A stretch of DNA of 64,000 nt, taken from positions 26,233,501 to 26,297,500 of the forward strand of contig NC_068559.1 in the NCBI RefSeq assembly GCF_022201045.2, given 5' to 3'. The notes below the pieces were generated by a model that saw only the letters and a program-made list of their open reading frames with translations, was not told the DNA's origin and ran no database searches. Each line of letters starts with the position of its first letter. The stretch's first letter is position 1. The position numbers were made by a program, and so were the translations under genes. The stretch is from Citrus sinensis (taxonomy: Eukaryota > Streptophyta > Magnoliopsida > Sapindales > Rutaceae). Positions 53,461 to 64,000 of the stretch are shown piece after piece.

Positions 53461-56400
53461 TCATCTACTTATTAGAATCGCTTTTCAAGTATTTGCCCTT
53501 TATGGTTAATTAATTAATCTGCCGTAGTGGCTGCTCCTTTCTTTTTTTTTTCTCTTTTTCTTCTCATCGAACTACTACTACTACTTGTCCTTTGTTTTAA
53601 TTAGGTACTTTTGCAGTGGAAATTGTAGGATCGGAGTATGTACAGGGTTAATTTATATTTAGGTGAATAAAATTGACTCTTTTAGCTGACTTTAATTGTT
53701 ATGAGTTCTTTAGTTATTTTCTTTCACTGGCTATGATCACTTAACGTAGTAGAATAGAGCTTTTGTCCTTCATGCTTCGGTGTACTGTCTTGCCGATGTG
53801 TGACAGAAATATTACAAGAAGAGTACTTACACTTGGTGGCTAATTAATGGCGACGCTTTGTATTTGCTACTAGTTAAGTATGTACGCCAACAATTTTTAA
53901 GCTAGATATGGTAATTGAAGATCTGGGTTTCTAGTACGAGACTGTTCTAGTTAATTGATTATTGTTCAGGCGTAGCAGTGGGATTAATTGACAAATGCAA
54001 GTGAAGTCAACATCAACCTAATTAATTAAGTAGCTAGCTAGGCCAAAAGTTTGTCAAACGCAAAGCCAAAGTAAAGAACTAAAGATAAATCCTTTTCAAA
54101 GAGAGAAAGAAAGATGCTGCACGGAAGCTCGCATGGATGATTGACTTAAGCCAAGCCATAGACCCACCACCTTTTAATCTGCTGATGTCTCAGGCCTCAA
54201 CCCTCCGCCCCTTAAGCCTTCGTCTTCTTCTTTTGAGATCACTTGAAAGAGTTTCAGAGTCTCACTGTGTCCCACACACGACCCCCAACCCACCTCGGAC
54301 GTTTATGATAGGCTGGGAAGGAAGGTTCTCCGACCCTAATTGCTTTTGTGATAACCCAAGAAATATGGACAAATTACATGTGCCGAGTTGTGGATTAGAA
54401 TCCTATGTGATTTGAATGGACCTAATTATTTTAACACTGTTGAGCTCAAAGTTAACAGACCAATAATTGACAAACCCACTTACATATTATTGCCATTTTT
54501 TTAAAATCTATTATAGATAGATATTACTTACATTACATCAGACATTACAATTAATATTTACAATCATACTATATAATTGGGACCACCATCATACATTGAT
54601 AGACTGAAGTATATGCCCATAAAACTAACCTCCATAATGCTCTTATGGAAGTTCGAACCCTTACACTCAACATTGTAAGTGCAAGGCTTTTTTCATTAGA
54701 CCAAAGTTCCATTGGTTATATTATTGCCATTTGAATAGGCAAAAACTATGCGGAATGGAATGTTTATCATCAAAAAGGTGAAAACCCCCATTAGTTTATT
54801 AATTAGCCGGAGAATGTGCGTGATCGAATAAACGATATGTTTAAAAGGAGACAGAGGGGAAGTTCACCTAATCTGGATAGCTAGGGTTTATTTTTTTAAG
54901 TTTGTACAGTATTAAACAAATATGTCTTGGGATGGGAGCCCCCCACTGGGGCTAATATCTTACTTGGCATGTGGTGGGGCACTATGGATTAGATTACTTG
55001 CGGTTACTTTAATACTAAAAAAGTGCCAATTATTGGCAGATCAGAAAAAAAGGGTGCCCAAGGGATCGTGTGTGTTATATGCAATTACCGGATGCTCTTT
55101 AAATTCCTTTATGTTATGTTTTGTGTTTTATCTTTGAGGGAGACAAGGGAACAGTTAATCTCTTTATTGATGAATTATGTGCTATATGCCGAGGAATTAA
55201 TGAGCTCAGGTTTCAAATGGGCGTTACTCCTTGAACCACGTAATATATTCTTCTATCTTGAAAATTTAGGCTATGTTTGTTTGTATTTATATATTAAATT
55301 CTTGCGACTTGACTTTAACAACACCACTGATTATTAATTATTAATTTTTCCCCAGCACGTAAGGTATACAATTTTCTTTTGACATGCCCACATCATCACA
55401 ACTAAATTTGTCTTGCAAATCTAGACACATGTTGAGAAGTTCGTTTGAATGAGAGCCATAATGAAGCAAATGTAGGCAAATTTGAATTAATAGAAACAGA
55501 TACATCACGTGATACCTACCCAATTAGTGCAAAGCAAAATCGAGAATTCAATTTATTCCTACCTTGGATTCAAAACCAAAATCAAACGGAGTTAATGAAA
55601 TTACCGTACCCATTAATGTTGAAAAGAAAGTGCAAAATTAAATCCTCCGAGAAGGAATTTAAGGAAAAGCAATTCCTTCTCATAAAAGCTGACAACAATA
55701 ACTCCGGCGAATACAGCGTACATGGCCATCGGGGCTCTGTTTGATTGGCGCAATAGACAGAAGTTATTTGTCGTCTTCCGGCGACTAACTGTGTGATTGG
55801 TCTGTTTGGTGGGCCATGTGAACGGCAAAGAGCACCCCTGGTTCGAAGATCAAACAAATGTGCGAAGGGGAAAAACAACTACAAGTAGTCCAGTTAAGTG
55901 TATTTTAGAGTGGGGGGACGATCCAGGGGGTCCAGTGTTCAGTCTGGCCCCTGGTGCCGGTGCTGACACAAAAAATCCAGTGGGTTTTGTAAGGGACGCA
56001 CAAGACAGCTCACATTCTCAGTCTATGAGAATATGAGATGAGAGCCAGCAGTAACTTTGACTGGTCTTAGTTTTTATATTTCTTCAAATAATTTATAATT
56101 CTTTAATTGAAGCTCTATTGGTTAAATATTAATTTAATATATTATATATAATCTGTGTATTTCTCCTTCATTAGAGTCTTGTTCAAATGGTCAAGGTCCC
56201 GTGAAAGGAGGGACGTGTTTTGAACAGCAAACGGTTCTTTGCTTGCCTGCATCAAAAGTATGAACTATGAAACAAAGCAGAGTCTCGCGGGCTTTCAGTT
56301 CGTCTATTACCGTGCGTTTCATCTTTCATGTGATATGATCGTTTATTCTTGGGTCTTTGTTTGGTACGAGGATGCAAGTGTTATTGTTTCCCAAAATCCT

Positions 56401-56820
56401 ACTATCACACAACTTAATTGTAAATAAATATTAGAGCTTCAGTTCACGTGTGAAATGCAGAACTTTTTCGAAAGGAAAAATAATTAAGAATCGGCAAATC
56501 ACACGGCTCAGATTTCAGAGAGCATTTCGTTTTGGGTGTAAAATGGATTCTGCGCAGAGGCATGATCAAATGGTCAAATGCGTTCAGATTCTCTTGTAAT
56601 TTGATTACTATCTAATTTATTATTATTATTTAAAGATCTATTTATACATTGTTTTATTAAATTTTAATAGCCAGAAATTGTCTTTTTATTAATTATTTTT
56701 CACATGTTTTAATTCCTTAAAACTAAGGGTAGATGTCTCAGCAGGGTAGAATCGGTTCTGATTTTAATAGAACTTTTAAAAAAAATACCCGGATAAAAAA
56801 TGAAAACGAACTGTTACCGA
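53461..56820. other. Intergenic region downstream of the SMR gene
   Basis: 53461-53700 is probably SMR 3'UTR. The rest carries no recognisable gene. Frames at 54137-54415 and 55797-56036 have no family signature. Confidence 0.45.
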
Positions 56821-56824
56821 TTTA

Positions 56825-57290
56825 AAGCATGCAAGAGTCATGAATCATGCAGCAAGGTCATGAAAGTGAAAAAAAGAGGTGCCGATGCTATAAATCCTTC
56901 AGTAAGGTTTTGAAAGTCAAAGAAAAGATCCTAATGTCACGAATCCTTCACCAAAGTCATGAAAGTAAAAAAAAAAAAAATAGATCATAGTGCCGCGTAA
57001 AGTAGGATCAATATTCTACAACATGTCAAAAGAATGTTAAAGAACATAAATAATGCATCAAGATCAATATCTTACAGCAAAGTCAAGGATAGTCAAAGAA
57101 TAGACCCTGATGCCATAAAATCCTAGATCAGGGTCATGAAAATCAAATAAGAGACCCTGATGCCATGAATCATGGACCAGGGTCATGAAAGTCAAAGAAG
57201 AGATGCTAGTGCCATGAATCCTATAGCAGAATCGTGAATAAGTTAGAAAAGTATTACAGCAGAGCCATTAGTCCTTTAGTAGAAAACCAC
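56825..57290. repeat. Degenerate ~49-bp minisatellite
   Basis: About nine imperfect copies of a unit built on CATGAATCCTTCAGCAAGGTCATGAAAGTCAAAGAA plus GATCCTGATGC-like sequence (written here in two pieces: CATGAATCCTTCAGCAAGG and TCATGAAAGTCAAAGAAGAG). Spacing is 47-50 bases and erodes toward both ends. It lies about 300 bp left of the CRM-type element. No long frame spans it. Confidence 0.75.
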
Positions 57291-57584
57291 TACAACCCCA
57301 TGTAGGGACGCAGCTAACACCATTTTTTGGGTCGGGTTAAAATTTTTTTAATTACTATTCATACCAGGCATGCAAGCTACCAATTGGCAATTGTCCATAA
57401 CACATTTGATATAAACTAACAGTTTATCCTGATTAGGAAGACTTTCTTCGATTATAGGGTCTTACTCAAAAATTTCAAATTAGGCATGCAAACTAGAGAA
57501 TTTATGTAATTAATTAAAAAATTATTTTCAAAAATCTCACCCAGGCTGTAGCTCGGGTTAGCCACCCTTTAGCTTCGCACCTGA

Positions 57585-58594
57585 TGATGAGAACCATCAA
57601 GGGACCATTAAAACTTCAAGTGATCCTTTGCACATTCATGGAGGCCCAATTACAAGAGCAAGAGCCAAAAAGATGCAAGCTGCTTTAAATGGATTAATTG
57701 AGAAAATATGGATTGAAAATGCAATTCAAGATGCAAGACATCATGAATTGGGCTTGAAGAGAAGACAAGGCATTGTGGGCATTATTCAAGTCATTGGGCA
57801 GCCAAATACACAAGTTGTATCAAATGCAGAAAGGTCAAATTCGGAATAAAAACTGTATTGATTGAGCCAGAATTAAAATGCAAGCTATATACCGTTGGAA
57901 AGATAATTAAGTTAGCTTTCCAATAAATTTTACAGAGCTGGATTTGGAGTTCTCTAGAAGGAGTTATGACCAATTCTTTACAGCTTGTTCAGACTTGGGA
58001 TTTTCAACGAATCCTTTGTTTTTCAACTTATTTGTTTGTTTTGTTTCAAGCTTGTCAATGTGTAAGGTAAGTCTACCATCAATGATAGTGGGCTAACATT
58101 AAGTTTGTCAATGATAGCATTAATTATAATAGGCTAGCATTAAGTTTGTCAAAGATAGCATTGATCATGGTGGGTTGGTGAAGACTTTTGAAACATCTTT
58201 TGACAAACTTACTTGGAGGGTTGTTCCAATGTTTCCATTTGTATTTTTAGGATCTTGGGTTCCTTTTAGCCTATTTAAATTCAGCAACCTTGGTATATAA
58301 GGAGATGAATGTTATTTTGAATTTGAAAGATTATTCTTTCTTTGGTTTTTTTGAGAGCTAGTGAACTTATCAAGAATTTACATTCTTGTGGTGTTCCAAA
58401 TTTAGACTTATCACTCACCTTCTCATCTTTTTCTTGAGTGTGGCGTCAATACCCTTCTCTATACCTTTGGTTCATGTTTTCTTAAGCATTGGGTCAAGGT
58501 TTTTGTTTGTCATAAATCTGTTTAGAACTTTCTTGGGAAGTTGAAACTACAAATTAAGTGTAGGATTGAAAGTTTCATTGTGGGATTCGTATCA
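57585..58594 (+). repeat. 5' LTR of the CRM-type element
   Basis: 1010 bp, beginning TGATGAGAACC and ending GTATCA. It contains a copy of the last 260 bases of the pol frame including its stop (57842-57849 region), because that coding end lies in the LTR. The left edge could be three bases earlier, since TGATGATGA repeats. Confidence 0.88.
58294..58300 (+). promoter_or_regulatory. Candidate TATA box in the LTR
   Basis: TATATAA, followed by AGGAG and an A/T-rich stretch. It lies about 300 bp before the LTR end, a normal place for the U3/R boundary of plant LTR elements. Confidence 0.5.
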
Positions 58595-58596
58595 TT

Positions 58597-58609
58597 TGGT
58601 ATCAGAGCT
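58597..58609 (+). other. Primer-binding site, initiator tRNA-Met type
   Basis: TGGTATCAGAGCT lies two bases after the LTR. TGGTATCAGAGC is the widely used sequence complementary to the 3' end of plant initiator tRNA-Met. Confidence 0.85.
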
Positions 58610-59032
58610 AGTTTCTAATCAGGTTTGAATATCTTATTTATTTTGATTATAAAAAAAAAAGAAAAAAAAACGTACAAAAAAAAAGATTACAAAAAAAGAG
58701 TCAAGTATTTCTACTTTCATAGTTTACACATATCAATTGTGTTGCTTTGCTTGCTTGCTTTCCTTTCTTCAATTTCCTTTTCATTCTTTGTGTCCTCTTA
58801 ATTTCTTTTCTTTGTTAGTGTGCTGGATTGTCATATTTGGTGTGCCACTTGGGTTTTTTTTTCTTGATTTTGTTTATTTAGTTCAATAAAGAACTGAAAG
58901 AGAGAATTAAGTGTGGTAAAAGGCAATTTGTGTGTTAAACACGAGAGTTAAGTGACATCAAAATTGAGTGAAATACGTGAGGGAGTGTTGTGAGGTCTTT
59001 TTGCTAATAATTTTTTTTTTCAGATCACAAAT

Positions 59033-62000
59033 ATGTCAAAAGATCAAGAAGCTATAGACCAATCAATCATGCTCAAAGCCATGCAACAACAATTTGAGCA
59101 CATGAATCTGATGTTTGGAGAGATCCGTGACAAATTGGAGAGGCAAGACACTGCCATAGCCAATCTACAAAGGGGGCAACAACCAATAGCTCCTAATATA
59201 AGAGGTAATCAAGGGCATGCTGTCATGGGAGAAGAAGATGGCGATGACGTAGATGATTTTGATGACCAGGCCACCGTTGACATGCGTGGAAGAGATAATA
59301 GAAGGGCAAGACGTATAGATCGTGATTTGGGGAGTATAAAACTGAAAATTCCTTCTTTTCAAGGTAAACATGATCCGGAAGCTTATTTAGAGTGGGAAAA
59401 AAAGGTGGAGCTAGTATTTGATTGCCACAACTACTTTGAGGAGAAAAAGGTAAAACTAGCTGCTGTTGAATTTACTGATTATGCTATTATTTGGTGGGAT
59501 CAACTTGTTTTGAGTAGGAGACGAAATCGTGAAAGGCCTATAAACACTTGGGAGGAGATGAAGGCCATTATGAGGAGGAGATTTGTTCCTAGTCATTATT
59601 ATAGGGAGCTGCACTAAAGGCTTCAAAGTCTTACACAAGGTTCTAGAAGTGTGGAAGATTACCACAAGGAGATGGAAATAATCATGATTCGAGCCAACAC
59701 TGAAGAAGAACGAGAGGCCACTATGGCAAGATTTTTACATGGGTTAAATCAAGATATTGCTAATGTGATTGACTTGCAGCACTATGTTGAGTTGGAAGAC
59801 ATGGTTCACATGGCCATGAAAGTGGAATGACAATTGAAAAAGAAAGGTTCCACTAGAACCAATTTGGGTTCATCTTCCTCATGGAAGTCAAAATGGAGCA
59901 AAGATGAAAAGGTTGTTTCAAAGCCTGAGATTGAGCCAATCAAGGATCATAAAGAGGGAGGCAACCAAAGTAAAGGTAAATCTGATTCCCAACACTCTAG
60001 AAATAGAGATATTAAGTGTTTTAAATGTTTGGGGACAGGTCATATTGCATCTCAATGCCCAAATAAAAGAGTAATGATCTTGAGGGATGATGGTGATGTT
60101 GAAACCGAGAGTGAATCAGATGATGATCCTATGCCACCTTTGGAGGATGCTAATGATGGTGTAGAATATCCTGTTGATGGTAAGTTGATGGTTGCTAGGT
60201 GTGCTCTCAACATGCAAGTTAAAGAGGATGCGGAGGTACAACGTGATAACATCTTTCATACTAGATGCCACATCAAAGATAAGATATGTAGTATGATAAT
60301 TGATGGAGGAAGTTGTACTAATGTAGCTAGCACTAGTTTAGTTGAAAAATTAAATTTGAAAACTTTGAAACATCCAAGGCCATATAAGCTACAATGGCTG
60401 AATGATTGTGGGGAAGTTAAAGTAAATAAACAAGTGCTGGTTTCATTCTCTATTGGGAGATACAAGGATGAGGTTCTATGTGATGTAGTACCCATGCATG
60501 CTGGACACATTCTTTTGGGTCGACCTTGGCAATATGATAGGCGTGTGACACATGATGGATACTTAAATAGATATTCTTTTGTAATGAATAAAAGGCAAAT
60601 CACTCTTGTACCATTAACACCTAGGTAAGTGTATGAGGATCAAATGTCAATAAAAAAAGAGAGTGATACAAAAAATGAAAATGAGAGTACAAAAGAAAGA
60701 GAGATTGAGAGAAAAGCAAGTGAAAAGATACAAAAAAATATTGTTGAGAGAAAAGAGAGGCAGCAAGTGAACTTGTTTGCAAAAGAGAGCGAGGTTAAGA
60801 GGGCTTTTTTTTCAAAACAGCCTATTGTTGTACTTTTGTGCAAAGAGGCTTGTTTACACACTAATGAGCTTAACTTTTCTTTGCCTAGTGCTATTGTGAC
60901 TCTTTTGCAGGACTTTGATGATGTGTTTCCAAATGAAGTCCCTAACGGTTTGCCACCTATTAGGGGAATTGAGCATCAAATAGACTTCGTCCCTGGAGCT
61001 ACCATTCCTAATAGACCTGCATATAGAAGTAACCCCGAGGAGACAAAGGAGCTTCAAAGGCAAGTTGAAGAACTCTTGGCAAAAGGATATGTGAGGGAGA
61101 GCATGAGTCCATGTGCAGTACCAGTTTTACTAGTGCCCAAAAAGGATGGAACATGGAGGATGTGTGTTGACTGTCGTGCAATTAATAAAATCACTGTAAA
61201 GTATCGACATCCTATTCCTAGACTTGATGACATGCTTGATGAATTGCATGGTTCTTGTGTGTTTAGTAAAATTAATTTTAAAAGTGGGTATCATCAAATT
61301 AGGATTAGAGAGGGAGATGAGTGGAAAACTGCCTTTAAAACAAAATATGGTTTATATGAGTGGTTAGTGATGCCATTTGGGTTATCTAATGCACCTAGCA
61401 CTTTTATGAGGTTAATGAACCATGTTTTGCGTGCTTTTATTGGCAAATTCGTAGTTGTCTATTTTGATGATATTTTGATCTATAGTAAAGGCTTAGATGA
61501 ACACATTGAACATTTGCAAAGTGTATTGACTGTTTTAAGGAAGGAAAAGTTGTATGCTAATTTAAAGAAGTGTTCATTTTGTACAAATCAGATTGTTTTT
61601 CTTGGTTATGTTGTAAGTGCTAAAGGAATTGATGTTGATGAAGAGAATGTAAAGGCTATTAAAGAGTGGCCTACACCTAAAAGTGTAAGTGAGGTAAGAA
61701 GTTTTCATGGTTTGGCTTGCTGCACCATTAACTGAAATTGTGAAGAAACATGTGGGATTTAAGTGGGGTAGTGAACAAGAAAAGGCATTTAATCTAATTA
61801 AGGAGAAATTAGTTTCTGCACTATTACTTGTTTTACCTGATTTTACTAAAACTTTTGAAATTGAGTGTGATGCTTCAGGTATAGGTATTGGAGCTGTTTT
61901 GATGCAAGAAGGGCGTCCAATTGCTTATTTTAGTGAGAAATTGGGTGGAGCAGCCCTAAACTATCCTACCTATGACAATGAGATGTATGAATTGGTGAGA

Positions 62001-63746
62001 GCTTTAGAAACTTGGCAACATTATCTTCTACCTAAAGAGTTTGTTATAGACACTGATCATGAGTCTTTGAAGCATTTGAAAGGGCAAGGTAAGTTACATA
62101 AGAGACATGCCAAATGGGTTGAATTTATTGAGCCATTTCCTTATGTGATCAAATATAAACAAGGTAAGGAGAATGTGGTGGCTGATGCATTATCTAGAAG
62201 GTATGCACTTATCTCTACATTAAATGCAAAGTTGTTAGGATTTGAGTACATTAAAGAATTATATGCTAACGATCCTGATTTTGCTAATGTGTTTAATGCT
62301 TGTGAGAAAGTTGCATTTGGCAAATTCTATAAGCATAATGGGCTTTTATTTAGAGAAAATAAATTGTGTGTGCCTCATAGTTCTTTGCGTGAATTGCTTG
62401 TGCGTGAAGCTCATGGGGGTGGTTTAATGGGACATTTTGGCATTGCAAAGACTTTAGATGTTTTAAAAGAACACTTCTTTTGGCCACATATGAAACGTGA
62501 TGTTGAAAGAATATGTGAGAAGTGTATCACTTGTAAACATGCTAAGTCAAGAGTTTTACCCCATGGATTGTATAACCCTCTGCTCATACCTAGTGAACCT
62601 TGGGTTGATATTTCTATGGACTTTGTTTTGGGTTTACCTAGGTCAAAAAGGGGAAATGATTCTGTTTTTGTTGTTGTTGATAGGTTTTCAAAGATGGCGC
62701 ATTTCATTCCATGTCATAAAACTGATGATGCGACAAGCATAGCTAATTTGTTTTTCAAGGAAATAGTCAGGTTGCATGGAGTACCAAGGAGCATAGTTTC
62801 AGATCGAGATGCTAAGTTCTTGAGCCACTTTTGGAAAACTTTGTGGGGTAAGTTAGGTACTAAACTTTTGTTTTCTACTACTTGTCATCCACAAACTGAT
62901 GGACAAACTGAGGTTGTAAATAGAACTCTGTCTACTTTGTTGCGTGCCATTATTCAAAAGAACTTGAAAACTTGGGAAGAATGTTTGCCACATGTTGAAT
63001 TTGCTTACAATAGAACTGTCCATTCAGCTACTAAATTCTCACCATTTGAGATTGTATATGGTTTTAATCCATTAACTCCTTTGGATTTATTACCTTTACC
63101 TATTGATGAGCGTGCTAGTATGGATGGTAAAAAGAAAGCTGAATTTGTCAAGCAATTGCATGAGAGAACACGTCAACACATAGAAAAGAGAACTGAACAA
63201 TATGCTACTCAAACCAACAAAGGACGTAAGCAAGTGGTTTTTCAGCCTGGAGATTGGGTTTGGGTGCATATGAGAAAGGAGAGGTTCCCAGCACAAAGGC
63301 GTTCCAAGTTACTTCCAAGGGGAGATGGTCGATTTCAAGTGGTTGCACGGATCAATGACAATGCCTACAAATTGGATCTTCCTGGTGAGTATAATGTGAG
63401 TGCTACTTTCAATGTTTCTGATCTTTCTCCTTTCGATGTAGGTGAAGATTCGAGGACGAATCCTTTTGAAGAGAGGGGGAATGATGAAAACCATCAAGGG
63501 ACCATTAAAACTTCAAGTGATCTTTTGCACATTTATGGAGGCCCAATTACAAGAGCGAGAGCCAAAAAGATGCAAGTTGCTTTAAATGGATTAATTGAGA
63601 AAATATGGATTGAAAATGCAATTCAAGATGCAAGACATCATGAATTGGGCTTGAAGAGAAGACAAGGCATTGTGGGCATTATTCAAGTTATTGGGCAGCC
63701 AAATACACAAGTTGTATCAAATGCAGAAAGGTCAAATTCGGAATAA
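59033..63746 (+). pseudogene. Broken gag-pol polyprotein of the CRM-type element
   Basis: Domains in order: gag with coiled-coil-like start (59033-); CCHC zinc knuckle CFKCLGTGHIASQC (60017-60058); protease with IIDGGSC where family members usually have D-S/T-G (60296); reverse transcriptase with YFDD (about 61460-61471); RNase H ([15 protein letters not shown], about 61860); integrase with an HHCC-type zinc region (62410-62540) and a complete DD35E triad (Asp 62619, Asp 62802, Glu 62910); and a C-terminal [10 protein letters not shown] motif. Lesions: in-frame stops TAA at 59615, TGA at 59828 and TAA at 60626, and a small deletion with frameshift near 61710-61725 that removes the link between reverse transcriptase and RNase H. 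From 61707 to the stop at 63744-63746 the frame is open for 679 residues. Confidence 0.9.
63470..63481 (+). other. Polypurine tract
   Basis: GAGAGGGGGAA-type purine run directly before the 3' LTR start TGATGAAAACC; it would prime plus-strand synthesis. It lies inside the pol coding frame. Confidence 0.8.
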
Positions 63747-64000
63747 AAACTGTATTGATTGAGCCCGAATTAAAATGCAAGCTATATACCGTTGGAAAGA
63801 TAATTAAGTTAGCTTTCCAATAAATTTTACAGAGCTGGATTTGGAGTTCTCTAGAAGGAGTTATGACCAATTCTTTACAGCTTGTTCAGACTTGGGATTT
63901 TCAACGAATCCTTTGTTTTTCAACTTATTTGTTTGTTTTGTTTCAAGCTTGTCAATGTGTAAGGTAAGTCTACCATCAATGATAGTGGGCTAACATTAAG
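63482..64000 (+). repeat. 3' LTR of the CRM-type element (truncated by the window)
   Basis: It matches 57585-58103 with about seven mismatches, mostly C/T or A/G transitions. By the 5' LTR length another ~490 bp should lie beyond the window, followed by a copy of the 5-bp target site (CCTGA if the left edge is 57585). Confidence 0.92.

Larger units (their letters stand above)
57585..64000 (+). mobile_element. Ty3/gypsy chromovirus (CRM-type), incomplete at window end
   Basis: Order: 5' LTR 57585-58594, primer-binding site 58597, gag from 59033, protease, reverse transcriptase, RNase H, integrase, polypurine tract near 63470, and 3' LTR from 63482 cut by the window end. The pol frame runs about 265 bp into the 3' LTR and ends there with a short basic motif ([10 protein letters not shown]). 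That layout, plus the initiator-Met-type PBS, suggests the centromeric-retrotransposon (CRM) clade. The polyprotein is broken (see its entry), so this copy cannot move on its own. LTR identity is high (about seven mismatches in the ~519 bases comparable). Confidence 0.92.

Noticed and set aside
54137..54415. 92-codon frame downstream of the SMR gene
   Set aside because: No recognisable domain or splice continuation; likely chance or an old repeat.
54640..54720. Possible tRNA or SINE (GTTCGAACCC box)
   Set aside because: No cloverleaf could be drawn around it and no A box at the right distance; looks like a fragment of an old repeat.
55797..56036. 79-codon frame with GDDPGGPVFSLAPGAGADT
   Set aside because: Unusual composition but no known family and no partner exons; too short to support a gene.
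60052..60603. Minus-strand frames in the retrotransposon
   Set aside because: Antisense shadows of gag-pol; no independent protein signature.

Overview
The window is nuclear plant DNA, almost certainly from a woody eudicot. Genes have many short GT-AG introns in AT-rich DNA, and the proteins are typical plant ones (SIAMESE-type CDK inhibitor, LysM receptor kinase, photorespiratory aminotransferase). A Citrus-like rosid is possible but cannot be proved from sequence alone. All gene models below were assembled by eye from splice sites and family conservation; each keeps one reading frame from ATG to stop.

Layout, left to right: a two-exon PB1-domain gene (478-1293, minus); a small non-autonomous LTR retrotransposon with target duplications (4082-6375); the 11-exon AP-1 clathrin adaptor mu subunit (9716-14669, minus), with a Tourist-like MITE in its last intron; two hAT-like elements with inverted GC-rich ends, one inserted at the edge of the other (15404-17687); a nine-exon LysM receptor-like kinase (17884-20715, minus); a partial duplication of its ectodomain exon, now a pseudogene (22183-22700); PHS1, a meiotic pairing protein (24221-27261, minus); a 602-bp near-palindromic element 92 bp upstream of the PHS1 start; a plastid-type TrpD-like protein (30841-34270, plus); a PRPP synthetase 3-like gene (37786-41555, minus); peroxisomal glutamate:glyoxylate aminotransferase (45756-50127, plus, with a 5'UTR intron); an SMR-type CDK inhibitor (53125-53460, plus); a ~49-bp minisatellite; and a Ty3/gypsy element of the CRM type (57585 to beyond the window end) whose polyprotein is broken by three stops and one frameshifting deletion.

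The host genes do not form one pathway; they are ordinary housekeeping, meiotic, metabolic and signalling genes. Their order matters more: as far as I recall, the Arabidopsis counterparts fall alternately into two blocks of chromosome 1 (around At1g10690-At1g10730 and At1g70570-At1g70640), as expected if this window resembles the unduplicated ancestral order. The rest is AT-rich intergenic DNA with several MITE families. I see no CRISPR array, operon, rRNA or convincing tRNA, and no clearly new protein system. The most unusual objects are the mobile elements, the long hairpin in the PHS1 promoter, the PHS1 introns, and the TrpD-like protein that lacks the classical TrpD motifs.
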